Shown here: positions 1 to 8,628 of the stretch, in pieces
Layout of the letters: each line of letters starts with the position of its first letter
Position numbering within the stretch: the first letter of the stretch is position 1
Assembly (NCBI GenBank): GCA_947630765.1
Contig: CANRIX010000016.1
Location: 1-47,805 of the forward strand
Source: an uncultured Clostridia bacterium
GTDB taxonomy: Bacteria; Bacillota; Clostridia; Oscillospirales; CAG-382
Length of the DNA stretch: 47,805 nucleotides
Direction of reading: 5' to 3'
Notes under the pieces: model-generated
Database searches by the model: none
What the model was told of the DNA's origin: nothing
Seen by the model: only the letters and a program-made list of their open reading frames with translations
Position numbers and translations under genes: made by a program

Positions 1-73
1 TAACCTTACCACAGGTTTCTCCTATTCGCCACTCTTTTTTTGCTTTTTGTCACACATCATTGTAACACAGACA
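1..73. repeat. Left copy of a 73-bp terminal inverted repeat
   Basis: Bases 1-73 are the exact reverse complement of 47729-47801. Read outward on the minus strand, the copy carries an extended -10 (TGTTACAAT), an AGGAG ribosome binding site and a GTG codon about six bases later, so it looks like the 5' end of a gene running off the window. The sequence inside position 73 differs from that at the other end. No transposase or integrase is present. It could be a true duplicated gene start or an assembly-graph overlap. Confidence 0.9.
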
Positions 74-103
74 AAAACGGGAAAAGCGTTTGGGAATTTT
101 GGA

Positions 104-132
104 TTGACAAGCCGTGCAAGATGTGGTATACT
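104..132 (+). promoter_or_regulatory. Sigma-A promoter for nusB
   Basis: TTGACA at 104-109 and TATACT at 127-132 are separated by 17 bp, with TGG just before the -10 (extended -10). Transcription should start near 139, which rules out the upstream ATG at 114 as the nusB start. Confidence 0.85.
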
Positions 133-170
133 TAACAGAACGACAGACCCAGACGGGAAGGAACGGCGAT

Positions 171-572
171 ATGACAAGACGGGAATCCAGGGAACAGGCG
201 GTCTGCTGCCTGTACGAATACGGGGTGCAGCCGGAAAAGACGGTCGCGCAGATCGCGCAGGACGCGGAGGAGCAGCGCGGGGAGAAGCCGAGCGGCTTTG
301 CGCTGGAGCTGCTGGAAACGGCGACGGCGCACCTGCCGGAGATCGACGGCATGATCACCGACGCGTCGGAAAATTGGCGGTTCGGGCGGATCGGGAAGGT
401 GTCGCTTGCGATTTTGCGGGTCGCGGTGTGCGAGCTGTGCTTCCTGTCGGAGCGCACGCCGGACGAGATCGCGGTCAACGAGGCGCTCGAGCTTGCGCGG
501 ATCTACGACACGGACAAGGCCGTTCCGTTCATCAACGGGGTGCTCGCGAAGGTGATCCGGTCCCGCGGATAG
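171..572 (+). CDS. nusB: Transcription antitermination factor NusB
   Basis: A 133-residue all-helical RNA-binding protein. With NusE/S10 it binds boxA in nascent rRNA and helps form the antitermination complex. The N-terminal REQAVCCLYEYG and the C-terminal blocks ERTPDEIAVNEALELA and FINGVLAKV are typical of the family, and the length is normal. The ATG at 171 is chosen because GGAAGGA lies 8 bases upstream and the promoter at 104-132 places the transcript start downstream of the ATG at 114. It is the first gene of a run with xseA, hslO and an SDR gene on the same strand. A nusB-xseA order is common in Clostridia. Confidence 0.95.
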   Translation: MTRRESREQAVCCLYEYGVQPEKTVAQIAQDAEEQRGEKPSGFALELLETATAHLPEIDGMITDASENWRFGRIGKVSLAILRVAVCELCFLSERTPDEIAVNEALELARIYDTDKAVPFINGVLAKVIRSRG

Positions 573-587
573 GGACTTCGGAAACAT

Positions 588-1793
588 ATGGAAAGGGGCG
601 TGAAGGGTTTGCAGACGCTGACGGTCGAACAGTTGAACGTGTATATTCGCGACTACCTCGCGGGTGCGCCGCTTCTTGCGAAGGTCGCCGTGCGGGGGGA
701 GCTTTCCAACGTGCGGGTGTACCCCGGAAGCGGGCATATCTATTTCACGCTCAAGGACGAAAAATCCGCCCTCCCCGCGACCATGTTCGGGGGTGCGGGC
801 AAGCTGGCATTCCGCCCGGAGAACGGCATGAAGGTGCTGTGCGTCGGGCGTGTTTCGGTTTTCGTGCGGGACGGGCAGTACCGTTTCTACGCGGAGAGCA
901 TCGAGCCGGACGGCGTCGGTTCGCTCGCGGCCGCGTTTGAACAGCTTAAGAAGCGCTTGGAAGCGGAGGGGCTGTTCGACCCCGCCCATAAGAAGCCCCT
1001 CCCGAAGGTCCCGTTCCGCGTCGGGGTCATCACGGCGGAAAACGGCGCCGCCGTGCGGGACATCATCAACGTAACCCACCGGCGCTTCCCGGCGGCGAAC
1101 ATCCTGCTCGCCCCGGCGACCGTGCAGGGTCCGACGGCGCCCGCCGAGCTGATCCGGGCGCTCCGGCTGCTCGACGACGGCGGAAAATGCGACGTGATCC
1201 TTATCGGGCGCGGCGGCGGCTCGATGGAGGACCTGTGGTGCTTCAACGACGAAGGGCTTGCGCGGGAGATCTACGCCTGCCGCACGCCGATCATCTCCGC
1301 CGTCGGGCACGAGACGGATTTCACCATCTGCGATTTCGTCGCCGACCTGCGGGCGCCGACGCCGTCCGCCGCCGCGGAACTGGCGGTCCCGGACGTGCGG
1401 GAGCTGCTGCGCAAGTTCGACAACCTGCGCGGACGCATGAACAGCCTCGTCGAAGCCCGTCTGCAGATGCTCACCCAGCGGCTGAATGCCCTCGCGACCC
1501 GCCCGGTCCTCGCGTCGCCGCAAGCCTACCTCGACGACAAGCGTATGCTGGTCGCGCAGGCGGAGGAGCGTCTGCACCGCGCCGTCGATCTTTCGATGGA
1601 GCGCCGGGCGCAGAGGTTGCAGGTGCTTTCGGAAAAACTGCGCTCGCTCAACCCCCTCGCCGTGCTGGAACGGGGGTACGCCGTGGTATTCGACGCGTCG
1701 GGCGGGGTGGTCCGCCGCCCGGAGGCGCTCGCGAGCGGTGAAAAGTTCTCGGTGAAGCTCGCCGGCGGGCAGATGGACGCGACGAAGGTCTGA
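588..1793 (+). CDS. xseA: Exodeoxyribonuclease VII large subunit XseA
   Basis: The catalytic subunit of exonuclease VII, which degrades single-stranded DNA from both ends. An N-terminal OB-fold is visible (VRGELSNVRVYPGSGHIYFTLKD, about residues 34-56, broken here by known family variation). It is followed by the catalytic domain with GVITAENGAAVRDI, LIGRGGGSMEDLWCFND and SAVGHETDFT, and then a helical C-terminal region. At 401 residues it is slightly short for the family. The start is uncertain. ATG 588 has a poor ribosome site, while TTG 609 sits 10 bases after AAAGGGG and would begin just before the conserved LTVEQLNVYI. The small subunit XseB, usually encoded next, is absent: hslO starts 16 bases downstream. 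Confidence 0.93.
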   Translation: MERGVKGLQTLTVEQLNVYIRDYLAGAPLLAKVAVRGELSNVRVYPGSGHIYFTLKDEKSALPATMFGGAGKLAFRPENGMKVLCVGRVSVFVRDGQYRFYAESIEPDGVGSLAAAFEQLKKRLEAEGLFDPAHKKPLPKVPFRVGVITAENGAAVRDIINVTHRRFPAANILLAPATVQGPTAPAELIRALRLLDDGGKCDVILIGRGGGSMEDLWCFNDEGLAREIYACRTPIISAVGHETDFTICDFVADLRAPTPSAAAELAVPDVRELLRKFDNLRGRMNSLVEARLQMLTQRLNALATRPVLASPQAYLDDKRMLVAQAEERLHRAVDLSMERRAQRLQVLSEKLRSLNPLAVLERGYAVVFDASGGVVRRPEALASGEKFSVKLAGGQMDATKV

Positions 1794-1809
1794 CGGGAGG
1801 AAAGCGAAG

Positions 1810-2694
1810 ATGGCAAGGATACTGCGTGCGATGACACAGGACGGCTCTGCGCGTGCGGTCGTGATCGACGGGCGGAGCATCGTCAACCGTGCGATCGAGA
1901 TCCACCGCACCGCTCCGACGGCGACGGCCGCGTTCGGGCGTGTGCTTTTGGGGGCGTCCCTGATGGGCAGTCTGCTCGGCGAGGAGGACGACCTGCTGAC
2001 CCTGCGTTTTCAGGGGGATGGCGGCGGGGGGACCCTGCTCGCGTCCGCCGATTACAAGGGCAACGTGCGGGGGCTGATCGGCGACCCGTCCTGCGATTAC
2101 CCTTTGCGGGAAGCGGACGGCAAGCTCGACGTGGGTCGCTGCGTCGGCAAGGGGCAGCTGACCGTGACGCGTTCCGTCGGCGGGACGCCGTTTCAGGGCG
2201 TCGCGGAGATCCAGACCGGCGAGATCGCGCAGGACCTCGCCTACTATTTCGCGACCAGCGAGCAGGTGCCGACCCTTTGCGCGCTCGGGGTGCTGGTGGA
2301 CACGGACGGCTCCTGCAAGGCCGCCGGCGGTGCGCTGATCCAGCTTTTGCCCTACGCGGACCCGGAAGTGACCGACCGGCTCGAGGCGAACGCCGCGAAG
2401 CTGCCGCCGGTCACGACGGTGCTGGACGGCGGGACGCCCGAACAGCTCCTCGCGGGGTTCCTCGACGGCATTCCGTTCGACCTGTTCGACGAAATTTCCT
2501 GCGAATACCGCTGCGACTGCTCGCGGGAACGGACCGACCGCGCCCTGCTCTCGCTCGGTGGCGTGCAATTGCGGGAACTGCTGGACGACCCGGAGGAAAC
2601 CGTGCTGTCCTGCGAATTCTGCGGGACGGATTACCGCTACTCCAAGGACGACCTGCGGAAGCTGCTCGCCGAAGCGGAGCGGAAAACGCCATGA
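1810..2694 (+). CDS. hslO: Redox-regulated chaperone Hsp33
   Basis: Cytoplasmic holdase chaperone of 294 residues, activated when oxidation releases zinc from four C-terminal cysteines. All four are present: CDC at about 235-237 and CEFC at about 268-271, separated by the usual linker. The N-terminal domain has the family block HRTAPTATAAFGRVL. The start has a strong GGGAGG ribosome site. The last codons overlap the next gene by ATGA, so the two are probably translationally coupled. Its presence fits an anaerobe that meets oxidative stress. Confidence 0.95.
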   Translation: MARILRAMTQDGSARAVVIDGRSIVNRAIEIHRTAPTATAAFGRVLLGASLMGSLLGEEDDLLTLRFQGDGGGGTLLASADYKGNVRGLIGDPSCDYPLREADGKLDVGRCVGKGQLTVTRSVGGTPFQGVAEIQTGEIAQDLAYYFATSEQVPTLCALGVLVDTDGSCKAAGGALIQLLPYADPEVTDRLEANAAKLPPVTTVLDGGTPEQLLAGFLDGIPFDLFDEISCEYRCDCSRERTDRALLSLGGVQLRELLDDPEETVLSCEFCGTDYRYSKDDLRKLLAEAERKTP

Positions 2695-3392
2695 GGACGG
2701 TTCTGATCACCGGTGCGTCCGGCGGGATCGGGGAGGCGGCCGCCCGCGCGTTCGCCCGCGCCGGGTACCGGGTGGTCCTGCACTGCTTTTCCGGGCTGGA
2801 AAAGGCGGAAGCGCTCTCGCGGGAACTGCCGGGGTCGGTCGTGTACCGGGCGGACCTGCGCGACCCCGCGCAGGTGCGTGCGCTCGCCGAGGCGTTCCCG
2901 GAAACCGATGTGCTGGTCAACAATGCCGCCGTGGACCTGTTCAGCCTGTTCGATTGGGTGCCGGAGGAGCAGGCGCGGGCGCTTTACGAGGTGAATCTGC
3001 TTTCGCCGGTGACGCTTTCGCGGCTGCTGGTGAAAGGCATGCTTTCCCGGCAGAGCGGGTGCATTCTGAACGTGTCCTCGGTGTTCGGGGAGACCGGCGG
3101 GAGCTGCGAAGTGGACTATTCGGCCGCGAAAGCGGGGTTGATCGGGTTTACAAAGGCGCTCGCGAAGGAGGTCGGTCCGGCGGGGGTGCGGGTCAACTGC
3201 GTCTGCCCCGGCGTCATTCGGACGCGCATGAACGACCGGCTGACCGTCGAGGAGGCGGAGGAACTGGCGGATTCGATCCCGCTCGAACGGTTCGGCACGC
3301 CGGAGGAGGTCGCGTCGGCACTGGTGTTCCTCGCGTCGGAGGAGGCGTCCTACATCACGGGGGCGATCCTGGACGTGAACGGCGGACTTTGA
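2691..3392 (+). CDS. SDR-family oxidoreductase (FabG-like)
   Basis: A 233-residue classical short-chain dehydrogenase/reductase. The NAD(P)-binding TGASGGIG lies at residues 7-14, NNAA near 80, and catalytic YSAAK near 143-147. It is close in form to 3-oxoacyl-ACP reductase FabG, but FabG is normally inside a fatty-acid synthesis cluster and here the neighbour is hslO, so the substrate is open. The start overlaps the hslO stop (ATGA), marking it as the last gene of the nusB-xseA-hslO run. The longer open frame upstream is only a shadow of hslO. Confidence 0.85.
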   Translation: MRTVLITGASGGIGEAAARAFARAGYRVVLHCFSGLEKAEALSRELPGSVVYRADLRDPAQVRALAEAFPETDVLVNNAAVDLFSLFDWVPEEQARALYEVNLLSPVTLSRLLVKGMLSRQSGCILNVSSVFGETGGSCEVDYSAAKAGLIGFTKALAKEVGPAGVRVNCVCPGVIRTRMNDRLTVEEAEELADSIPLERFGTPEEVASALVFLASEEASYITGAILDVNGGL

Positions 3393-3417
3393 AAGAATAC
3401 GATAGAAATCATATATA
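3389..3417 (+). promoter_or_regulatory. Probable promoter for the aldo/keto reductase gene
   Basis: TTGAAA (3389-3394) overlaps the stop codon of the SDR gene. It is followed 17 bp later by TATATA (3412-3417), or 19 bp later by a perfect TATAAT (3414-3419). The AT-rich patch stands out from the GC-rich surroundings. Confidence 0.6.
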
Positions 3418-3443
3418 ATAAGGAAAGAACAGGGGATTTACAC

Positions 3444-4529
3444 ATGAAAAAACTGGGCTTTGGGCTGATGCGTCTGCCCACGGCGGAAAACGGGGAGATC
3501 GACGTCGAACGGATGAAGGTCATGGTCGACGAATTCCTCGCGAACGGGTTCACCTATTTCGACACGGCGTGGATGTACTGCAATTTCCGCAGCGAGGACG
3601 CGACGAAGCAGGCGCTGGTCGACCGCCATCCGCGGGACAGCTTCACGCTCGCCGACAAGCTGCACGCCGCATACCTCAAGAGCAAGGACGACCGCGACGG
3701 CATTTTCAACGAGCAGCTTCGCAAGACCGGGGCGGGGTACTTCGATTACTACCTGCTGCACGATATGCGTGCCGCCCATGAAAAGATCTACCGCGAGCTC
3801 GACTGCTTTTCCTGGATCCGGGAAAAGAAGGCGCAGGGGCTGGTCAAGGAGATCGGCTTCTCCTTCCACGACAACGCCGCGTTCCTCGACAAGGTGCTGA
3901 CCGAGCACCCGGAGATGGATTTCGTGCAGCTGCAGGTCAATTACCTCGACTGGGAGAGCGATTCCGTGCAGTCGCGGCTGTGCTGTGAGGTCGCCCGCAA
4001 GCACGGCAAGCCGATCGTGGTCATGGAGCCGGTCAAGGGCGGTACGCTCGCGAACCTGCCCGCCGGCGCGTCCCGTCTGCTGCGGCAGGCGCACCCGGAC
4101 TGGTCGGAGGCGTCCTGGGCGATCCGCTTTGCGGCGGGTCTGCCGGGGGTGCGGGTCGTGCTGTCCGGCATGAGCAGCCCGGCGCAGATGCGGGACAACC
4201 TTTCGTGCATGAAGGACTTCCAACCGCTGAACGCGGAGGAGCAAAAACTGCTCGGGAAGGTCGCGGACTGGGTGCGTTCGGGCATCGCGGTGCCCTGCAC
4301 GGGGTGCTCCTACTGCACGACGGGCTGCCCGGCGTCCATTCCGATCCCGGACTACTTCGCGCTGTACAACCGCGGGGACGAAGCGACGGCGGCGGACTAC
4401 GCTTCCCTCGCCGGCAAGGGCGGAACGCCCGCCGACTGCATCGGCTGCGGGGCTTGCGAAGCGGTCTGCCCGCAGGAGCTGCCGATCCGCGCCGAGCTGA
4501 AGGCGGTCGCGGAACGGTTCGCGCCATGA
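3444..4529 (+). CDS. Aldo/keto reductase with C-terminal 4Fe-4S domain
   Basis: A 361-residue protein with an aldo/keto reductase barrel (about 1-275; early motif FGLMRLPT, then FDTAWMY and YYLLHDM). A ferredoxin-like tail follows with CTGCSYCTTGC at about 285-295 and CIGCGACEAVC near 332-342, enough cysteines for one or two iron-sulfur clusters. Proteins of this architecture are frequent in anaerobic Clostridia and are thought to couple carbonyl reduction to iron-sulfur electron carriers; the substrate is unknown. It has its own promoter and an AGGGGA ribosome site. It overlaps the next small gene by ATGA. Confidence 0.9.
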   Translation: MKKLGFGLMRLPTAENGEIDVERMKVMVDEFLANGFTYFDTAWMYCNFRSEDATKQALVDRHPRDSFTLADKLHAAYLKSKDDRDGIFNEQLRKTGAGYFDYYLLHDMRAAHEKIYRELDCFSWIREKKAQGLVKEIGFSFHDNAAFLDKVLTEHPEMDFVQLQVNYLDWESDSVQSRLCCEVARKHGKPIVVMEPVKGGTLANLPAGASRLLRQAHPDWSEASWAIRFAAGLPGVRVVLSGMSSPAQMRDNLSCMKDFQPLNAEEQKLLGKVADWVRSGIAVPCTGCSYCTTGCPASIPIPDYFALYNRGDEATAADYASLAGKGGTPADCIGCGACEAVCPQELPIRAELKAVAERFAP

Positions 4530-4699
4530 GCGGGAAACGCTGGCTCGCCGTCCTGCTCTGCTGCCTGCTGTTCGTCGGGGTCTGCGGCTGCGGGGGCGAC
4601 GGCGGGGACGAAACGGACGGCATTTCCGGCTGGCTGACGGAGACCTCCGTGGAGGACCCGGACGCGTGGTTTTCGGTCAGCGTGCTGCCGGTCGAGTGA
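4526..4699 (+). CDS. Small putative lipoprotein (57 aa)
   Basis: A 57-residue protein with a basic N-terminus (SGKRW), a hydrophobic stretch of about 14 residues, and a Cys-rich end (VCGCG) that resembles a lipobox, with cleavage before the second Cys. The mature part is short, acidic and glycine-rich. It starts inside the stop codon of the aldo/keto reductase (ATGA) and is probably co-translated with it. I do not recognise a family. Too little remains after processing to suggest an enzyme. Confidence 0.6.
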   Translation: MSGKRWLAVLLCCLLFVGVCGCGGDGGDETDGISGWLTETSVEDPDAWFSVSVLPVE

Positions 4700-4909
4700 A
4701 CCGCCCGGGGAAGGCTTTTTCTCTGTTTTCGTCGAAAAAAAGCGAAAATTCGTCAAAAAGGCCAAAAACAGACGCAAAAAAATCCTGAAGATTGGGAAAC
4801 AAATTGCCGGAATCTGTGTTATAATGGTACCGGCTTCGGTTCGGGGGCCGGGAATCGTCCCTGCGCCCCGCCCTGCCGTCCGATCAGTCAAAACAAAGGA
4901 GGAAAAAAG
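4700..4909 (+). promoter_or_regulatory. Intergenic region with an extended -10 upstream of the TetR gene
   Basis: This 210-bp gap is AT-rich at 4725-4805. It carries TGTTATAAT (TATAAT at 4820-4825), a good extended -10. No convincing -35 lies 17 bp upstream (AAACAA at 4797-4802), which fits a promoter that depends on an activator or on the extended -10. A strong AAAGGAGG ribosome site sits just before 4910. I saw no clear terminator for the upstream genes. Confidence 0.5.
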
Positions 4910-5497
4910 ATGCCAAGAACGAAAATCGACAGACGGATCGTGAAGACCAAACGTGCCATCAACGTCGCGCTTCTTCAGCTGCTTGACACCAAGGAGCCGG
5001 AGGATATTACCATCACCGAGCTGACAACTTGTGCGGATATTAACCGAAAGACCTTTTACCTCCATTACACCTGCATCAAAGACGTCGCCGTCGAACTGCA
5101 GAAGAATCTGCGTTCGGAGACGCTGGACATGATCGACTCGTCCTGCGCCGAGGACGGCGTGTTTTCCCCCACCGCGTTGCTGGAAAAGGTGCGGGACCGC
5201 ATCGACGCGAACCCGGATTTTTTTCGGGCGCTGTGCCTGAAGGGCACGTGGGAGTATTTCACCCGCACGGTCGGCGCGTGCGTCGTGGACCGGCTGCTCG
5301 GGTTTTACCGCGACGGGAACCTGTCGGATTCCGCCGCCCTGCGGTTGGCCGTGATGGGGATGCTCGCCGGGACGGCGCAGTTCTATCTCGAATGGGCGAA
5401 GTACCCGGCGGGGCTTTCGCTCGCGGAGGTCACGGAGCTCGCCTCCGGCTTTGCCGAACACGCGTCCGCGCTCCTGACGAGCGTCGGCGCGGAGTAG
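4910..5497 (+). CDS. TetR/AcrR-family transcriptional regulator
   Basis: A 195-residue one-domain-plus-effector regulator. The N-terminal helix-turn-helix lies at about residues 15-60, with DITITELTTCADINRKTFYLHY typical of the TetR family (split here: ITITELT and RKTFYLHY are the key blocks). The C-terminal helical domain (about 70-195) is the ligand-binding and dimer part and is too divergent to name a ligand. The next gene on the same strand, a Gfo/Idh/MocA oxidoreductase 90 bases away, is a possible target, but no operator is obvious. Confidence 0.85.
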   Translation: MPRTKIDRRIVKTKRAINVALLQLLDTKEPEDITITELTTCADINRKTFYLHYTCIKDVAVELQKNLRSETLDMIDSSCAEDGVFSPTALLEKVRDRIDANPDFFRALCLKGTWEYFTRTVGACVVDRLLGFYRDGNLSDSAALRLAVMGMLAGTAQFYLEWAKYPAGLSLAEVTELASGFAEHASALLTSVGAE

Positions 5498-5586
5498 CGG
5501 AGCATTTTTTGCGAAAGAAAGTGTGCGCCGTATGCGAAGGCGCCGTTCGGTGAAATGCGTTTCGCCGAAGCAAAAGGAACGTGGAC

Positions 5587-6630
5587 ATGATGAAGAAAAC
5601 CTATGGAATCCTGCTGATCGGCTGCGGTCATATCGGCAGACAGCACATCGAGGACCTGTACGGGAAGGAGGAAGTGCGCGTCGTCGCGACGGTCGACAGC
5701 GACGCGGACCGCGCGAGCGCGTTCGCCCGCCGGTACGGGGCGTCGTCGTTCGGGACGGATTACCGCCCGTACCTTGCGGACCCGTCGGTGGACATCGTCA
5801 TCATCGCCACCTATACCGACACGCATCTGCCCATTCTGCGGGACTGCGTCGCGCACGGGAAGCATGTCATCTGCGAAAAGCCGGTCGCGACGGACCTGGC
5901 GGGCGCACGGGAGTTCGTGCGTCTGGTGAAATCGTCCGATTGCAAGGTCGCCGTTTCGCATATCCTGCGCTACAACCGTTCCTACCGCAAGATCAAGGAG
6001 CTTATCGACAGCGGGGAGATCGGGGAGCTGCGCATGGCGCGCATGAACCAGAGCCACCGCGCCGGCGAGCCGGACCACCCGTGGGAGCGGTTCCTGCGGC
6101 TCATGCAGGACTGCCCGCCGCTGGTCGACTGCGGCGTGCATTACGCGGACGTGATGCGCTGGTTCGCGGGGTCGCCGATCGTTTCCGTCGGGGGCGTTTC
6201 CGCCAAGCTCGACCCGGATTCCCCGATCGACAACTACCAGATCATGACCATGGAGCTTGCCAACGGGTGCCGGGGCTACTACGAGGTCGGCTGGAGCCGC
6301 AACGTCTCCTCCAACAACGACAAGGATTTCATCGGCACGAAGGGGCACATTTCCCTGACGATGGCGGCCAACCGCACCGACGGCGTGCGGGACAGCGATT
6401 TGATCCGCGTCTATTACGGCGACGCGGAAAAGCCGGACCGCGTCATCGAAAACCCGTCGATCTATAAGGATATGTACGCCCAGTTCCGCGATCTGGTCGA
6501 TATGATCGAGAACGACAGCGAGGGCATGGTCCCGATCGACGACGTGTTTGAGGCGTTCCGCACGGTCGTGCTGGCGGTTCGCGCCATTCAGGAGGGGCGG
6601 CGGATCGTCCTTTCGGAGGAGCCGGATTGA
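5587..6630 (+). CDS. Gfo/Idh/MocA-family oxidoreductase
   Basis: A 347-residue NAD(P)-dependent dehydrogenase of the sugar/inositol dehydrogenase superfamily. The Rossmann motif GCGHIGRQH is at about residues 12-20, the family signature CEKPVATD near 98-105, and the catalytic-type segment DCGVHYADVMRW near 180-191. The second half is the mixed alpha/beta substrate domain. The substrate is not deducible. ATG 5587 is chosen because AAAGGA lies 8 bases upstream; a GTG six bases earlier is too close to that site. It follows a TetR gene on the same strand. Confidence 0.88.
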   Translation: MMKKTYGILLIGCGHIGRQHIEDLYGKEEVRVVATVDSDADRASAFARRYGASSFGTDYRPYLADPSVDIVIIATYTDTHLPILRDCVAHGKHVICEKPVATDLAGAREFVRLVKSSDCKVAVSHILRYNRSYRKIKELIDSGEIGELRMARMNQSHRAGEPDHPWERFLRLMQDCPPLVDCGVHYADVMRWFAGSPIVSVGGVSAKLDPDSPIDNYQIMTMELANGCRGYYEVGWSRNVSSNNDKDFIGTKGHISLTMAANRTDGVRDSDLIRVYYGDAEKPDRVIENPSIYKDMYAQFRDLVDMIENDSEGMVPIDDVFEAFRTVVLAVRAIQEGRRIVLSEEPD

Positions 6631-6691
6631 CGGCGCCGGACGGCGATTTTTGAAGGAAACGTAAAAAATTCGTTTTTTTCGCAGAAAGCCC

Positions 6692-6720
6692 TTGCAAAAT
6701 TCGTCCGTATGCTGTATAAT
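6692..6720 (+). promoter_or_regulatory. Sigma-A promoter for the Ser/Ala-rich secreted protein
   Basis: TTGCAA at 6692-6697 and a consensus TATAAT at 6715-6720 are separated by 17 bp. An AGGAGA ribosome site follows near 6770. Confidence 0.85.
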
Positions 6721-6785
6721 GTGTTTACACAGACGTTTACCCTCGCTTATCCCTCAATTTTTTGAAACAAGGAGAGAATGTTCGT

Positions 6786-7793
6786 ATGAAAAAACTTCTT
6801 TGCGCCATGCTTGTCCTCGTGCTGCTGGTCCTGCCGTTTGCGTTCGCTACGGTCGGCGCGGAATCCATCGTCAGCGACATGATCGTCGACCTGATGCCCG
6901 ACGCGGAACTGGACAAGGATATCATCAAGGCGACCGATTGCGAGGTCCGCTCCGACGACAACGGCTCGCTGGTCATCAAGGTCACCGGGACCAACCCGAC
7001 GCTGATCGTCGATTTTGAAAAGGGCGGCACCATGCAGATCGGCGGAAATGTCGACGTCAGCAAGCCCGCCTTCTTCGCGCTGGATTTCGGCACCGCCGGA
7101 GCCATCCAGATCGACCACATGGTGTTCCACTACACCCGTAAGGATAAGGTCGCCCCTGCGGTCGCCGACCTGTACATGGAATCCATGTACAGCAAGGATT
7201 ACGCGCAATACAGAAAACAGTTTGACGGTGCGACCGACGTCGGTTCGACCAAGAAGTATGCCGACGGCAGCGTCAACTACGTCGTCTGGGACTTCGCGGG
7301 CTATCTGAACGCGGACGCCGCCAAGAAGATTTTTGACGACAAGCAGCACCACTTCACCCAGCTCGACCTGAGCCTGAAGGGTTCGACCGTCGGCTCCGAA
7401 CTGACCATTTTCACGGTCGGTCTTGTGGAAGATGAAAAGGTGGAACTCGGCAAGACCACGCCGGCTCCTGTGGAGATCAGCAACGCGTCCTCTGCGGCGT
7501 CTACCTCTTCCGCCGCGTCGACGTCCTCTGCGGCTTCCAGCGCAGCGTCGACTTCCTCCGTAGCGTCCAGCGCGGTGTCCTCTGCGGCGAGCAGTGCGGC
7601 GTCCTCTGCGGCGAGCAGTGCGGCGTCCTCTGCGGCGTCCAGCACGGCGTCCACTTCTTCCGTCGCGTCCAGCGCGGCGTCGTCCTCTGAAAGCGGCGGG
7701 CTCGGCATGGGCGCGATCATCGGCATCATCGTCGCGGTCGTGGTCGTCGTCGCGATCGTCGTGGTCGTGGTCGTCGTTCGGAAGAAGAAGTAA
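6786..7793 (+). CDS. Secreted, membrane-anchored protein with Ser/Ala-rich stalk
   Basis: A 335-residue protein of unknown function. The order is: signal peptide (about 1-28, KKLLCAMLVLVLLVLPFAFA); a soluble domain (about 29-225); a low-complexity stalk made only of Ser, Ala, Thr and Val (about 235-300, repeated SSAAS/TSSAAS units); then a Gly/Ile/Val-rich transmembrane helix ending in RKKK. The layout is that of a surface protein held by a C-terminal membrane anchor rather than a sortase LPxTG signal. The stalk is encoded by imperfect GCGTCC-type tandem repeats, so its length may vary between strains. It has its own promoter and a terminator downstream (7857-7899). Confidence 0.8.
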   Translation: MKKLLCAMLVLVLLVLPFAFATVGAESIVSDMIVDLMPDAELDKDIIKATDCEVRSDDNGSLVIKVTGTNPTLIVDFEKGGTMQIGGNVDVSKPAFFALDFGTAGAIQIDHMVFHYTRKDKVAPAVADLYMESMYSKDYAQYRKQFDGATDVGSTKKYADGSVNYVVWDFAGYLNADAAKKIFDDKQHHFTQLDLSLKGSTVGSELTIFTVGLVEDEKVELGKTTPAPVEISNASSAASTSSAASTSSAASSAASTSSVASSAVSSAASSAASSAASSAASSAASSTASTSSVASSAASSSESGGLGMGAIIGIIVAVVVVVAIVVVVVVVRKKK

Positions 7794-7856
7794 AATCGCA
7801 AATCTTCCCGGCAAGGGGCGGTAAGCCCGGTTCGCCGGTCGCATACGGTCTGTGAG

Positions 7857-7899
7857 AGCGGGCCCCGAGGGAGAACATTCCTTTTGGGGCCCGCTTTTT
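7857..7899 (+). terminator. Rho-independent terminator
   Basis: A perfect 10-bp stem, AGCGGGCCCC (7857-7866) and GGGGCCCGCT (7886-7895), with a 19-base loop is followed by a T run to 7899. It ends the transcript of the Ser/Ala-rich protein gene, just before the two-component system. Confidence 0.9.
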
Positions 7900-7944
7900 G
7901 CGGTGAAATCGGATGAAAACAAGGACGAAAGGACGGGAAAAGGT

Positions 7945-8628
7945 ATGCCGGAAGGACAGCGGAAGCGCATTCTGCTCGTCGAGGACGACGGGGGCATCGC
8001 CCGGTCGTTAAAGGAATTCCTCGCGGGGGAGGGGTTCGACGTGTGCGCCGTCGCGGGGCAGGCGGATGCGGAAAAACACCTGCGGGACTGCGGATTCGAC
8101 CTGCTGCTCGCGGACATCGCGCTCGCGGACGGGAGCGGCTACGGGGTCTGCGCCGACGCGAAGAAGCGAGGGCTGCCGGTCATCTTCCTGACGGCGTCGG
8201 GGGACGAGGGCAGCGTGGTCGCGGGGCTGGACATGGGGGCGGACGACTACGTTTCCAAGCCGTTCCGCCCGCGGGAGCTCGCTTCGCGGATCCGCAGCGT
8301 CTTGCGGCGGTACGACGGGGCAAAGGGGGCTTTGCCGTTCGGCGAATTGCTGGTGGACCCGGAGAAGGGGGTCGTGACGCGGGACGGGGCGGAAGTGCCG
8401 CTTTCCGCGCTGGAGTATCGGATCCTGCTGGTGTTCGCGAACAACCGGGGTAAGCTGCTGACCCGGGCGCGGCTGCTGGAGGAAATTTGGGACGTTTCCG
8501 GGGATTTCGTCAACGACAACACCCTGACCGTCTACATCAAACGCCTGCGGGAGAAGATCGAGCGGGACCCGCAGGAGCCGACGCTGATCCGCACCGTGCG
8601 GGGCATCGGCTACCGCAGCGGGGAATGA
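7945..8628 (+). CDS. OmpR-family response regulator
   Basis: A 227-residue DNA-binding response regulator. The receiver domain (about 1-120) has the acidic pocket VEDD (13-15), the phospho-acceptor Asp57 in LLLADIA, the Thr in FLTAS and the Lys in SKPFRP. The C-terminal winged helix (about 130-227) has the usual ALEYRILLVFANN and TVRGIGYR blocks. ATG 7945 is preceded by GGGAAAAGG. It overlaps the histidine kinase by ATGA. With the kinase and the ABC pair downstream it forms a sensing-and-transport module. A direct-repeat candidate operator lies at 9680-9705. Confidence 0.93.
   Translation: MPEGQRKRILLVEDDGGIARSLKEFLAGEGFDVCAVAGQADAEKHLRDCGFDLLLADIALADGSGYGVCADAKKRGLPVIFLTASGDEGSVVAGLDMGADDYVSKPFRPRELASRIRSVLRRYDGAKGALPFGELLVDPEKGVVTRDGAEVPLSALEYRILLVFANNRGKLLTRARLLEEIWDVSGDFVNDNTLTVYIKRLREKIERDPQEPTLIRTVRGIGYRSGE

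Noticed and set aside
132..1910. Long minus-strand open frame opposite nusB and xseA
   Set aside because: It is a GC-rich shadow of well-recognised plus-strand genes, with an Arg/Pro-rich composition and no family resemblance. The same applies to the many other long antisense frames, such as 11159-13111 and 43791-46394.
7490..7690. Tandem-repeat tract as a CRISPR or minisatellite
   Set aside because: The repeats are short, imperfect and in frame, encoding the Ser/Ala stalk of a surface protein; there are no spacers.
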